From Allohahella marinimesophila (GTDB lineage: Bacteria; Pseudomonadota; Gammaproteobacteria; Pseudomonadales; Oleiphilaceae): 64,000 nt of DNA. Below the pieces are notes generated by a model. That model saw only the letters and a program-made list of their open reading frames with translations. It did no database searches and had not been told where the DNA came from. Shown in pieces: positions 26,268 through 34,203 of this stretch (position 1 is its first letter; the number at the start of each line of letters is the position of its first letter). Both the position numbers and the translations under genes were made by a program. The stretch lies in NCBI RefSeq assembly GCF_039538005.1, contig NZ_BAABBO010000007.1, forward strand, positions 652,632 to 716,631, written 5' to 3'.

Positions 26268-27545
26268 ATGTATGATTCAATTGTTCTCGGCGCAGGTATT
26301 GTTGGCGTCAATACGGCGTACTGGCTTGCCCGCAAGGGTCAGAAGACGCTCGTCGTCGATCGTCAACCCGGCCCGGCCCTGGAGACCTCCTTTGCCAATG
26401 GTGGACAGATCTCTGTGTCCCATGCTGAGCCCTGGGCTAATCCTTCTGCACCCCTCAAGGTAATGCAGTGGCTCCTCAAGCCAGATGCGCCCCTGCTGTT
26501 CCGTCCACGTATGGATCCGCATCAGTGGCAGTGGCTGGTGAGCTGGCTCTATGAATGCCTACCAGCACGTAGCCGCAAGAACACGGTAGACATCGTCAAG
26601 TTGGCAACCTTTTCGCGCGACATGTTGCAGGAAGTTCGTGCCAGGCACGACCTGCAGTATGAGCAGAAGACACAGGGCATCCTGCACTTCTATCGTGATC
26701 AGAAGGAGTATGACAGCGCCATTCCCGTTGCTGATCTGATGCGCGAATACGGGTGTAACCGTCGTGTCGTCAACAAGGATGAAGTGCTCGCGATCGAGCC
26801 GACCCTCAGGCACATCAGTAATGACATAGTTGGCGCGACCTATACGGCTGAAGATGAGTCTGGCAACGCCCAGCTTTATACCACTTTGCTGGCTGAGGTG
26901 GCGGCCGGCATGGGCACCGAATTCGCTTATAGCTCTGAAATCATGCGGCTTGAAAAGTTCAAGGACGGCAATGGCGAAAGCGTTCGAGTCGTCATTCGTC
27001 GCCAGGGCAAGGAAGAGGTGCTCGAAGCTCGAAATGTCGTGGTCTGCATGGGCAGCTTTTCGCCTCAGCTACTACGGCCGCTGGGCATCAACCTCAATAT
27101 CTACCCAGCGAAAGGCTACTCCATCACCGTACCGCTCGAGAATCCGGATGAAGCGACCACGACAAGCCTGACGGATGATCAGTTCAAGCTGGTGTACAGC
27201 CGGCTTGGCAACAAACTGCGCGTTGCTGGCACGGCTGAACTGTCCGGTTATGATCAGAATGTCGTCAAGCATCGCTGTGAAGCCATCGTCAATAATGTAC
27301 GCAAGGTATTCCCCCTGGCGGGTGGTTACGAGCAAGCACAGTTTTGGGCTGGTCTGCGTCCTACCACACCGTCCAACATGCCCTACCTTGGCCAGACGCG
27401 ATATAAGAATCTGTGGCTGAACACGGGTCACGGTACCCTCGGGTGGACCATGGGCTGTGGCAGCGGCAAGGTGGTTGCGGACCTCATCAGTGAAGGCCGG
27501 AGCGATTATGCTGACTTCAAGGTGGACGGCCTGTCCATGGCCTGA
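26268..27545 (+). CDS. dadA: D-amino acid dehydrogenase
   Basis: DadA is a membrane-associated flavoenzyme that oxidatively deaminates D-amino acids (especially D-alanine) to 2-oxo acids and passes electrons to the respiratory chain. The N-terminal VLGAGIVGVNTAYWLARKG is the FAD Rossmann loop; ETSFANGGQISVSHAEPWANP is the DadA-specific region; the C-terminal GLRPTTPSNMPYLG and NTGHGTLGWTMGCGSG segments complete the FAD site. Length (425 aa) is normal. The ATG is preceded by CCGGAG. No alanine racemase (dadX) follows; instead a solute-binding protein gene begins one base after the stop. Glycine control suggests a role in glycine or D-amino-acid breakdown. Confidence 0.93.
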   Translation: MYDSIVLGAGIVGVNTAYWLARKGQKTLVVDRQPGPALETSFANGGQISVSHAEPWANPSAPLKVMQWLLKPDAPLLFRPRMDPHQWQWLVSWLYECLPARSRKNTVDIVKLATFSRDMLQEVRARHDLQYEQKTQGILHFYRDQKEYDSAIPVADLMREYGCNRRVVNKDEVLAIEPTLRHISNDIVGATYTAEDESGNAQLYTTLLAEVAAGMGTEFAYSSEIMRLEKFKDGNGESVRVVIRRQGKEEVLEARNVVVCMGSFSPQLLRPLGINLNIYPAKGYSITVPLENPDEATTTSLTDDQFKLVYSRLGNKLRVAGTAELSGYDQNVVKHRCEAIVNNVRKVFPLAGGYEQAQFWAGLRPTTPSNMPYLGQTRYKNLWLNTGHGTLGWTMGCGSGKVVADLISEGRSDYADFKVDGLSMA

Positions 27546-27546
27546 A

Positions 27547-28308
27547 GTGCTGAGGGGTCGGTTCGTGCCCCTCACGCTCTGGCTATGGCTGCTGACAGGT
27601 GCGCCGGCTCTCGCTGCTGAAGAGGCGCGCCGTCAGCTTGTCTGTTCCAGCACTGTCTACCAGCCTTATGTGATTCAGGACGAACAGGGCATCCGTGGCA
27701 TCGATGTCGATGTCGTGCGGGAAATCGGCCGACGCCTGAATATCGATATCGATATCAGGCTGTCGCCGTGGACCCGACTTGAGAAAGAGCTCGCCGCAGG
27801 TGAGCAGGATTGCGTGTTCTCTTACTTCCACACCCCCGAGCGCGAGGCATTCGCCCATTTCACCGGCGTGCCTATGCATATCACCGAATACACCGTATTC
27901 GTGAAGTCTGAAGCTGGCATGAATACCAACGGTCTCTCCCTGCTCTATGGTAAACGCATCGGCGTCAACCGCGGCTTCAAAACCACAGATGCTTTCGAAG
28001 CAGCGCGAGAAGCCGGCCATATCGACGTCGAGCTTGTGACCGAAGATACGCAGAGCTTCCGAATGCTGATGCTGGGCAGGGTCAACGGCGTCCTGACCAA
28101 TGCAGATGTCGGTCGCTACATCACTGCGCAACTCGAACTCGAGGATGTGGTTGCACTGCAGCCGCCACTAGCCACGGAAGCGGCTTACCTGGTGCTGCGG
28201 CGTGCACCGGAGCTGGAAGATCTCGTTGAGCAGTTCAACTGGGCGTTATTTGAGATACTTCGAGATGGGACGTATCGCGAGATTCAGGAGCGGTATGGCT
28301 CACGGTAG
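27547..28308 (+). CDS. Periplasmic solute-binding protein, family 3
   Basis: This is a 253-residue exported protein of the bacterial extracellular solute-binding family 3 (PBPb fold). A signal peptide (PLTLWLWLLTGAPALAA) is followed by VCSSTVYQPYVIQDEQGIRGIDVDVVREIGRRL, the usual N-terminal lobe, and GKRIGVNRGFKT, the second lobe. The GTG start lies one base after the dadA stop, so the two are likely translated together. No permease or ATPase gene is adjacent, so it either works with a transporter encoded elsewhere or has another periplasmic role. Family 3 proteins often bind polar amino acids, but the ligand is not known. Confidence 0.8.
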   Translation: MLRGRFVPLTLWLWLLTGAPALAAEEARRQLVCSSTVYQPYVIQDEQGIRGIDVDVVREIGRRLNIDIDIRLSPWTRLEKELAAGEQDCVFSYFHTPEREAFAHFTGVPMHITEYTVFVKSEAGMNTNGLSLLYGKRIGVNRGFKTTDAFEAAREAGHIDVELVTEDTQSFRMLMLGRVNGVLTNADVGRYITAQLELEDVVALQPPLATEAAYLVLRRAPELEDLVEQFNWALFEILRDGTYREIQERYGSR

Positions 28309-28406
28309 TGCAGAACTGATCACTTAAGAAGGTGGCTAGCTGGTCATTTGTTCTTATCTGACTATTACAGCGCTTACCCCGATAGCGCCAAAATTCGCTC
28401 ATATAA

Positions 28407-28437
28407 CCCGCCGACAAAGACACTCTTCATCGGCGGG
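28407..28437. terminator. Hairpin between convergent genes
   Basis: CCCGCCGA (28407-28414) pairs with TCGGCGGG (28430-28437) around a 15-nt loop, downstream of the solute-binding protein gene and close to the end of the DUF2126 gene. The minus-strand side continues into TTATAT, which is only weakly T-rich. It is a plausible terminator for one or both convergent transcripts. Confidence 0.5.
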
Positions 28438-28469
28438 CAATATCAAAACAGCAAAGCCAGACGAGCGCC

Positions 28470-31400
28470 CTACTTCACCCGACGCAAATCAAAAGTGTGC
28501 GGATACTCCATCGACGGCTCCACCGGCGTCAAATCGACACCACTCACATCCGAACGATGCGGCACTGAACCTCGCAGCATCGAACCGGAAGGCGTCGTCG
28601 AATAAGTCTGTATCCGATTATCGGTCGGGTCGGCATTATTCGAGAAGCCGGCAAATCCGCCCATACCACCGTAGTTGTGATTGAGCGCGCTCTGCGTGTG
28701 GCCGATGTTTTCAAAGCGGTTATGCCGCCTGGATTCAGCTTCCACCGCATTGATCGGCATCGCATCGTAGCTCAGGCCGCCCTGATGCACGACGTGATAG
28801 GTGCAGCCGCCGATACTCCTGCGATTCCAGGTATCGATGATATCGAACACCAGAGGCGCATGAATGCCGATGGTCGGATGCAGGGCCGAGAACGGTGCCC
28901 AGGCACGATAACGAATGCCAGCGACATACTCGCCGTGGCGTCCGGTGTTATGCAGTGGCACGCGCTTGCCGTTACAGGTCAGTGCGTAACGGGCGTCAAC
29001 AAAGTTCGTCAGACGGACCTGCAGACGCTCGACCGATGAGTCCACATAACGCGCGGTCCCCATGCTTGAGACCTCTTCACCAAGGACGTGCCATGGCTCG
29101 ATGGCCCAGCGCAATTCAACGCTCATGTCATCGATCTGATGGCGACCATAGTGCGGGAAGCGGAACTCTTCAAACGGCAGCAACCACTGCAGCTCGAAGG
29201 GATAGCCGTGGTCATTCAGCTCCTGCACCACGTCCTTGATATCAGCCCAGACATAGTGCGGCAGCATGAACTTGTCGTGCAGCTCAGTGCCCCAGCGGAC
29301 CAGCTTCTGCTTGTAGGGCTCGTTCCAGAACCGTGCCAGCATCGAGCGAATAAAGACGCCCTGGACCAGTGACATTCGCTCGTGTGGCGGCATTTCAAAG
29401 CCACGTAGTTCAACGATACCCTGCCGGCCGCTCGCGGTGCCCGGCGCATAGAGCTTATCGATACAGAACTCGGTTCTGTGCGTGTTACCGGTCACGTCGA
29501 TCAGCAGGTTACGCAGGATGCGGTCCACCAGCCAGGGCTGCGGCACGTCACCTTCAGGCATCTGCTGGAAGGCGATCTCGAGCTCATACAGGTTCTCGTC
29601 CCTACCCTCGTCCACACGCGGTGACTGCGAGGTTGGTCCGATGAACATGCCCGAGAACAGATAGGACAGGCCCGGATGATTCTGCCAATAATTGACAAAA
29701 CTCCGGAGCAGATCCGGCCGTCGCAGGAAGGGACTGTGATCAGGCGTCGAGCCGCCGAGCGTCATGTGGTTACCACCACCAGTACCTGTGTGGCGACCAT
29801 CGATCATGAACTTCTCAGCGGAGAGACGGCACTGTCTGGCCTCTTCATAAACGGTCTCGGTGATCTCGACCTGCTCGCGCCAGGAGTGCGACGGCTGAAC
29901 GTTCACTTCGATGACACCAGGATCCGGCGTGACCAGCAGCTTGTTGATGCGGGGATCACGCGGCGGCTCGTAGCCTTCGATGATGATCTTCTGATCGCAT
30001 TCTTCGGCGGCATGCTCGATGGCCGCCAGCAGCGCAAGGTAATGCTCGAGATGCGTCATCGGTGGCATAAACAGATAGAGCTTGCTACCGCGACGTTCTA
30101 CGCCAAGCGCTGTTCTGATCACCTCATTTTTCGAAACACTGGCGCTACCGGCTTTCACCTTACGGGTGGCCTTGTCGAGCTTCTCTGCCGACTGCAGAGG
30201 CGCGCGGTTATCAAAAGGATCTCGCTCATAAGGCAGCATCTCGGACGGATGCGTCGCCAGCGGCAGCGAATTCAATGGCAGTCGCAGACCCATTGGGGAG
30301 TCACCCGGGAGCAGTGACAGTCGCTCACCCCGTAATGGCCACAGCGAAGTCTGCCAGTGCGGCTTGGACTTGGCCTCGGCCAGCGGATTGAAGTCTGCCG
30401 GGTCCCAGCGCAGCGGAATCACATAGCCGACTACAGACGACAGACCCTGCCCAAGAATTCGCGCCAGGCGTCTGCGCTCGAGATCATCGCCAAGGTCCGC
30501 CTTCATGAGGTCGAGGTTGGCCGGCAGCGCCTGCTCCTGCATGAGGTGATAGGTGATGTCCTCGTAAGCGGGAATGGCATACTCAGGTTTGATGCCAAGC
30601 TGCCTGGCCACTTCGAGCGCAAACTTGTCGAGCGCTTCGTCGCTCAGTTTCTCGGACTTTTCTTTTGACTTTGCCTTCTTCTTTCTCGAATCGGCATCCG
30701 AGATCAGACCTTCAGGCTCATCGAACAATTCCTTGTTGTTCCAGATCGGTTCACCGTCGGTTCGCCAGAAGCTGCCGAGTGCCCAGCGTGGAATCTCTTC
30801 GCCGGGATACCACTTGCCCTGGCCGTAATGCAGCATGCCAGTTGGTCCGAAACGATCATGCAGACGCAGCAGTAGCTTGTGCGCAAGTTTGAGCTTGTCG
30901 TCACCGAGTGCGCCAGTGTTCCACTGCTCCGACTCCATATCGTCTATCGACACAAAAGTCGGCTCACCGCCCATGGTCAGGCGAACATCCTGTCGTTGTA
31001 ACTGTTCGTCGAGCTTGTCACCAAGATCAAGCACACGCTGCCATTCGGCTTCGGTGTAAGGCATGGTGACGCGGGGATCTTCCTTGATCCGCTCGACGAC
31101 GTTGGAAAAACTGAATTCGACCTTGCCCTTGCTGGTCGCGCCTTCTACAGGTGCTGCAGAACCAGGCTCAGGTGTACAGGCCAGTGGAATATGACCTTCA
31201 CTGGTGAGCAGACCGGAAGTCGGATCGAGACCGACCCAGCCAGCACCAGGAATATAGACTTCGCACCAGGCATGGAGATCGGTAAAATCCTCAGCAGGCC
31301 CAGACGGGCCATCAAGACTCTTCTGATCAGACTTCAGCTGGACCAGGTAACCGGACACAAAACGTGCCGCCAAGCCCAGGTGTCTGAGAATATTGACTAG

Positions 31401-31958
31401 CAGCCATGATGTGTCACGGCACGAGCCCTTGCGCAGTTTCAAGGTCTGCTCTGGTGTTTGAACGCCTGGCTCGAGACGAATACCGTAGCCGATGTCCTGC
31501 TGCAGGCGCTGGTTGAGATTGACGATGAAATCGTTGATGGATGTTGGCTCCATCGACACTTCAGCCAGCCATGCCTTGAGCAAGGGCCCCTTGCGTGTTT
31601 TCTTCAGGTAAGGCGCCAGCTCGCGTACCTGAACCGGCTTGTACTTGAACGGGAATTCCTTGGCGTAGTCTTCGACGAAGAAGTCGAAGGGGTTGACCAC
31701 CTTCATGTCGGCGATCACTTCGACCTGAATATCGAGCGAAGTAGTCGGCTTCTGAAATACCAGTCGGGCGAGGAAATTGCCGAATGGATCTTGCTGCCAG
31801 TTGATGAAATGTTCTTCTGGCGACACCTTGAGTGAATAACTATGAATCGGTGTGCGGGAATGCACTGCGGGCCGCAGTCTCAGCACATGTGGAAAAAGCG
31901 TTACCGGACGATCGAAATCGTAGGTCATCCGGTGTTTGAGCGCGACACGAATCGTCAT
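28470..31958 (-). CDS. Large transglutaminase-like / DUF2126 protein
   Basis: This is a 1162-residue cytosolic protein with two parts. Residues 1-265 carry a transglutaminase N-terminal beta domain and a papain-like core with the triad C180 (KGSCRDTSWLL), H229 (DLHAWCEVY) and D245 (GLDPT). Residues about 320-1150 are DUF2126, a domain found in amidoligase and peptide-metabolism contexts. Family members are usually clustered with circularly permuted ATP-grasp and alpha-E (DUF403) proteins, none of which is here. The ATG at 31958 gives the conserved TIRVALKHRMTYDFDR start. Peptide cleavage or amide exchange is likely, but the substrate is unknown. Confidence 0.85.
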   Translation of the reverse strand: MTIRVALKHRMTYDFDRPVTLFPHVLRLRPAVHSRTPIHSYSLKVSPEEHFINWQQDPFGNFLARLVFQKPTTSLDIQVEVIADMKVVNPFDFFVEDYAKEFPFKYKPVQVRELAPYLKKTRKGPLLKAWLAEVSMEPTSINDFIVNLNQRLQQDIGYGIRLEPGVQTPEQTLKLRKGSCRDTSWLLVNILRHLGLAARFVSGYLVQLKSDQKSLDGPSGPAEDFTDLHAWCEVYIPGAGWVGLDPTSGLLTSEGHIPLACTPEPGSAAPVEGATSKGKVEFSFSNVVERIKEDPRVTMPYTEAEWQRVLDLGDKLDEQLQRQDVRLTMGGEPTFVSIDDMESEQWNTGALGDDKLKLAHKLLLRLHDRFGPTGMLHYGQGKWYPGEEIPRWALGSFWRTDGEPIWNNKELFDEPEGLISDADSRKKKAKSKEKSEKLSDEALDKFALEVARQLGIKPEYAIPAYEDITYHLMQEQALPANLDLMKADLGDDLERRRLARILGQGLSSVVGYVIPLRWDPADFNPLAEAKSKPHWQTSLWPLRGERLSLLPGDSPMGLRLPLNSLPLATHPSEMLPYERDPFDNRAPLQSAEKLDKATRKVKAGSASVSKNEVIRTALGVERRGSKLYLFMPPMTHLEHYLALLAAIEHAAEECDQKIIIEGYEPPRDPRINKLLVTPDPGVIEVNVQPSHSWREQVEITETVYEEARQCRLSAEKFMIDGRHTGTGGGNHMTLGGSTPDHSPFLRRPDLLRSFVNYWQNHPGLSYLFSGMFIGPTSQSPRVDEGRDENLYELEIAFQQMPEGDVPQPWLVDRILRNLLIDVTGNTHRTEFCIDKLYAPGTASGRQGIVELRGFEMPPHERMSLVQGVFIRSMLARFWNEPYKQKLVRWGTELHDKFMLPHYVWADIKDVVQELNDHGYPFELQWLLPFEEFRFPHYGRHQIDDMSVELRWAIEPWHVLGEEVSSMGTARYVDSSVERLQVRLTNFVDARYALTCNGKRVPLHNTGRHGEYVAGIRYRAWAPFSALHPTIGIHAPLVFDIIDTWNRRSIGGCTYHVVHQGGLSYDAMPINAVEAESRRHNRFENIGHTQSALNHNYGGMGGFAGFSNNADPTDNRIQTYSTTPSGSMLRGSVPHRSDVSGVDLTPVEPSMEYPHTFDLRRVK

Positions 31959-32083
31959 AGATAGCAATCCAGGGCTTAAAAACCCAGTGTCTCACACTCA
32001 GCGATGCTTACAACCCCCAAGCGGCGCCATAGCGGGCTTTCAGTCCAATGAGTCGTGTCATCGCGTCGATTCATTACCTGGAA

Positions 32084-33259
32084 TTACTGTGAAGCCGCAC
32101 TCTGTTGAGCTGTTTTTCGTGCGATAGCTTCGACTGCGGCCACCCGAGGCAGCTCGGCCTCGTCGAAAGTCCGAGCCTGCAGCGCTTCTATAGTGGCACT
32201 TGCATCGGCTTCTGACACGCCGTCAGCCAGCAGCGCTGCCTTTTGATCGAGATAACTTTGCATGCGCTGCTCGAAAACCGCTTCGTTCGCCAGATGATTT
32301 ACCACGCTTTCGGTAGCCTCCGGGTCGAACTGATCTGGATATCGCTGAGCCAGAATGGATTTGATGTCTTCCGGTGACCTGCCCTGCTCGAACAATTCAA
32401 CAGTGGCATCAGACAGCGCGACCTGTTTGCGCGCCTGTGCTTCGGCTTCGATCATCTGCGCAGGGAGGATGCGCTCGGCTTCCTTCAAGGCTGCTTCGCG
32501 GGCCGGCGGCGTTAGCGAGTCGTCGGCGTTGAGCTTCATGGCCGTCAGCGCGTATTCGCCGTAGGCTTCTTCAAGACTGAAAAAGGCATCGACCTCCTGT
32601 GGACCAAAATATTGCCTGCGCAGGGCCTTGAGCTGCTCGAAGGTCTGCTCCATGGTCTGGGCGTAATAGTCATAGGTCTGCTGCACGTTTGACTGGTCCT
32701 GGGCCACCATGGGCTGCCCCATCATGTCTGCCATGGCATGTTGATAGTCAATGTAGTTCTGCAGCATCATCCGAGCCTGGGCTGCAGCTTCAGGTGGCAA
32801 ACGCTGGTCGATCTGCTGATGCAGCATGGCCAGCACCTCATCGACACTGCGCTCACCGACGGCACTGAGGAAGTAATCAAAGAAGTCCTTCACATCGATG
32901 GAGACCTTGAGATAACCCTGATCATCGGCTTCGAGCTTGCCATCGATATCAGTGCCAGCAAGCGAGGGGGCAAAGGACCCGCCGTCCCAGCTGGCCGGCT
33001 CAGGCTCAGCCGTGGCCACAGCAGCCAGCGGAGGCGTCTGCGCGGGATCAGGTGTGGGCACGGTGGCCTCAACAGGGCCTGACTGCGCCAGCACCTCTGC
33101 CCCCGTTTCGTCAGACGGCTGGTCGCGATCGAGCAGACCGAGCGCGCCTGCCGCGATCAGCAAGGCGATGGTCAGCACGAATATGAGGGCGATGATCAGC
33201 AGCGTGCGGGGAGTCGAAGTCGTATCGTGGGATGGGGCGTCGGGTCGTCGATTTCGCAT
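32084..33259 (-). CDS. lifO: Lipase-specific foldase (lipase chaperone, LifO type)
   Basis: LifO-type proteins are inner-membrane-anchored steric chaperones that fold a secreted lipase in the periplasm before its export. This 391-residue protein has one membrane helix (residues 19-42), a Pro/Thr-rich variable linker (about 45-95), the N-terminal mini-domain with GSFAPSLAGTDIDG, and the family motif xxFDYFLSA at about 124-132 (the usual Arg at its start is replaced by Lys, K124). A helical extended domain follows to the C-terminus (ARMMLQNYIDY, RRQYFG, LEEAYGEYALTAMKL). No lipase gene is adjacent, which is unusual. It is 116 bp upstream of the DUF2126 gene start, on the same strand. Confidence 0.88.
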   Translation of the reverse strand: MRNRRPDAPSHDTTSTPRTLLIIALIFVLTIALLIAAGALGLLDRDQPSDETGAEVLAQSGPVEATVPTPDPAQTPPLAAVATAEPEPASWDGGSFAPSLAGTDIDGKLEADDQGYLKVSIDVKDFFDYFLSAVGERSVDEVLAMLHQQIDQRLPPEAAAQARMMLQNYIDYQHAMADMMGQPMVAQDQSNVQQTYDYYAQTMEQTFEQLKALRRQYFGPQEVDAFFSLEEAYGEYALTAMKLNADDSLTPPAREAALKEAERILPAQMIEAEAQARKQVALSDATVELFEQGRSPEDIKSILAQRYPDQFDPEATESVVNHLANEAVFEQRMQSYLDQKAALLADGVSEADASATIEALQARTFDEAELPRVAAVEAIARKTAQQSAASQ

Positions 33260-33560
33260 CGCATTGCCTCTTGTTCAGTACTGGTTATTGTTATGATGCT
33301 CAGGATTGCCACAATAGTCTCGGCACTCAACTACCCATACGGGTGAGCCGGGACTGCAAGGCCTTGATATGCACCATTGCGGACGGGACCGCACGAAAAA
33401 ACGTGATGGCTATCACATGAGGTCATAACGCTCGCAAAATGTAGGCTAAAGCTTACATGAAATGTAAGCAGATACTGACATCCAGGCCCCTCGTAAATGC
33501 GTAAGCTGGGGCCTGTTAGCCGGTCATGGTGACCGGTCCAGTCGCCAAGGATGGTGAATC
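33260..33560. promoter_or_regulatory. Divergent intergenic region rich in hairpins (lifO / comEA-like)
   Basis: This 301-bp region has no convincing gene. Its right half holds three consecutive inverted repeats: GCTTACAT-gaa-ATGTAAGC at 33451-33469, AGGCCCC ... GGGGCCT at 33484-33514, and CCGGTCA-tgg-TGACCGG at 33520-33536. The first also overlaps an alternative imperfect pairing with GTAGGCT at 33441-33447. The position suggests regulatory DNA or a structured leader for the comEA-like gene. Confidence 0.5.
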
Positions 33561-34004
33561 ATGAAGGCCCTGACCTCCCGCTATGGCATTCTATGCCTGC
33601 TGTTTATCGTACTCATGGTACTTAACCTGAATAGCATAGTGCGCGCAGACACTGCACAGGGCTTGCGAGCCGCCAGTCAGGCCACCGTGCTCACTGCCGA
33701 AGCGCTCAGGACCAATGCCGCTCCACTCGTCGTCAGCAAGACAATGTCGTCCGGCATCGCACCGGTTCTCACGGGTGGCCAGCAGAAAAATGTAGAGGCC
33801 ACAGATGACGTACCCATTGCCATCAACCAGCTGGATGCGGCAGGATTGGCAAAGGCCATGAAGGGTATCGGTCCGAAAAAGGCCGAGGCCATCGTAGAAT
33901 TCAGGACGGTAAATGGCCCATTCATGGATGTCGAAGAACTGCTCAATGTGAGTGGCATAGGCGAGCGGATACTGCAGATGAATGCTGGACGCCTGCAACT
34001 CTGA
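33561..34004 (+). CDS. ComEA-like helix-hairpin-helix protein
   Basis: This small exported protein (147 aa) has a signal or anchor helix (ILCLLFIVLMVLNLNSIVRA, residues 10-29) and a C-terminal pair of helix-hairpin-helix motifs (INQLDAAGLAKAMKGIGPKKAEAIVEF and the following VEELLNVSGIGERIL). Such proteins bind double-stranded DNA without sequence specificity; ComEA homologues act in DNA uptake during natural transformation. A type IV pilus assembly lipoprotein gene (pilF) is present elsewhere in the window, which makes competence possible, but no comEC or comF is nearby. An AAGGATG ribosome site precedes the ATG. The middle region (residues 30-85) is low-complexity and not recognised. Confidence 0.82.
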   Translation: MKALTSRYGILCLLFIVLMVLNLNSIVRADTAQGLRAASQATVLTAEALRTNAAPLVVSKTMSSGIAPVLTGGQQKNVEATDDVPIAINQLDAAGLAKAMKGIGPKKAEAIVEFRTVNGPFMDVEELLNVSGIGERILQMNAGRLQL

Positions 34005-34203
34005 TACGAGCTGGTTTACCTGCGACCGGCTCTTCGTGCCATCCCGGTGAAATCATCTACACTGTAGGATGGAACTCAGCTATATAGCCGGTGTGAATGA
34101 TCAATAGCTCCCTTTTCAGTGGCGTTGAAACAGCCCACGCAGCCCCGCAGCCCACTGTTGACAGTAACGCGGATATTGCAGCGTCCAGACAATCGGGCCC
34201 GCC

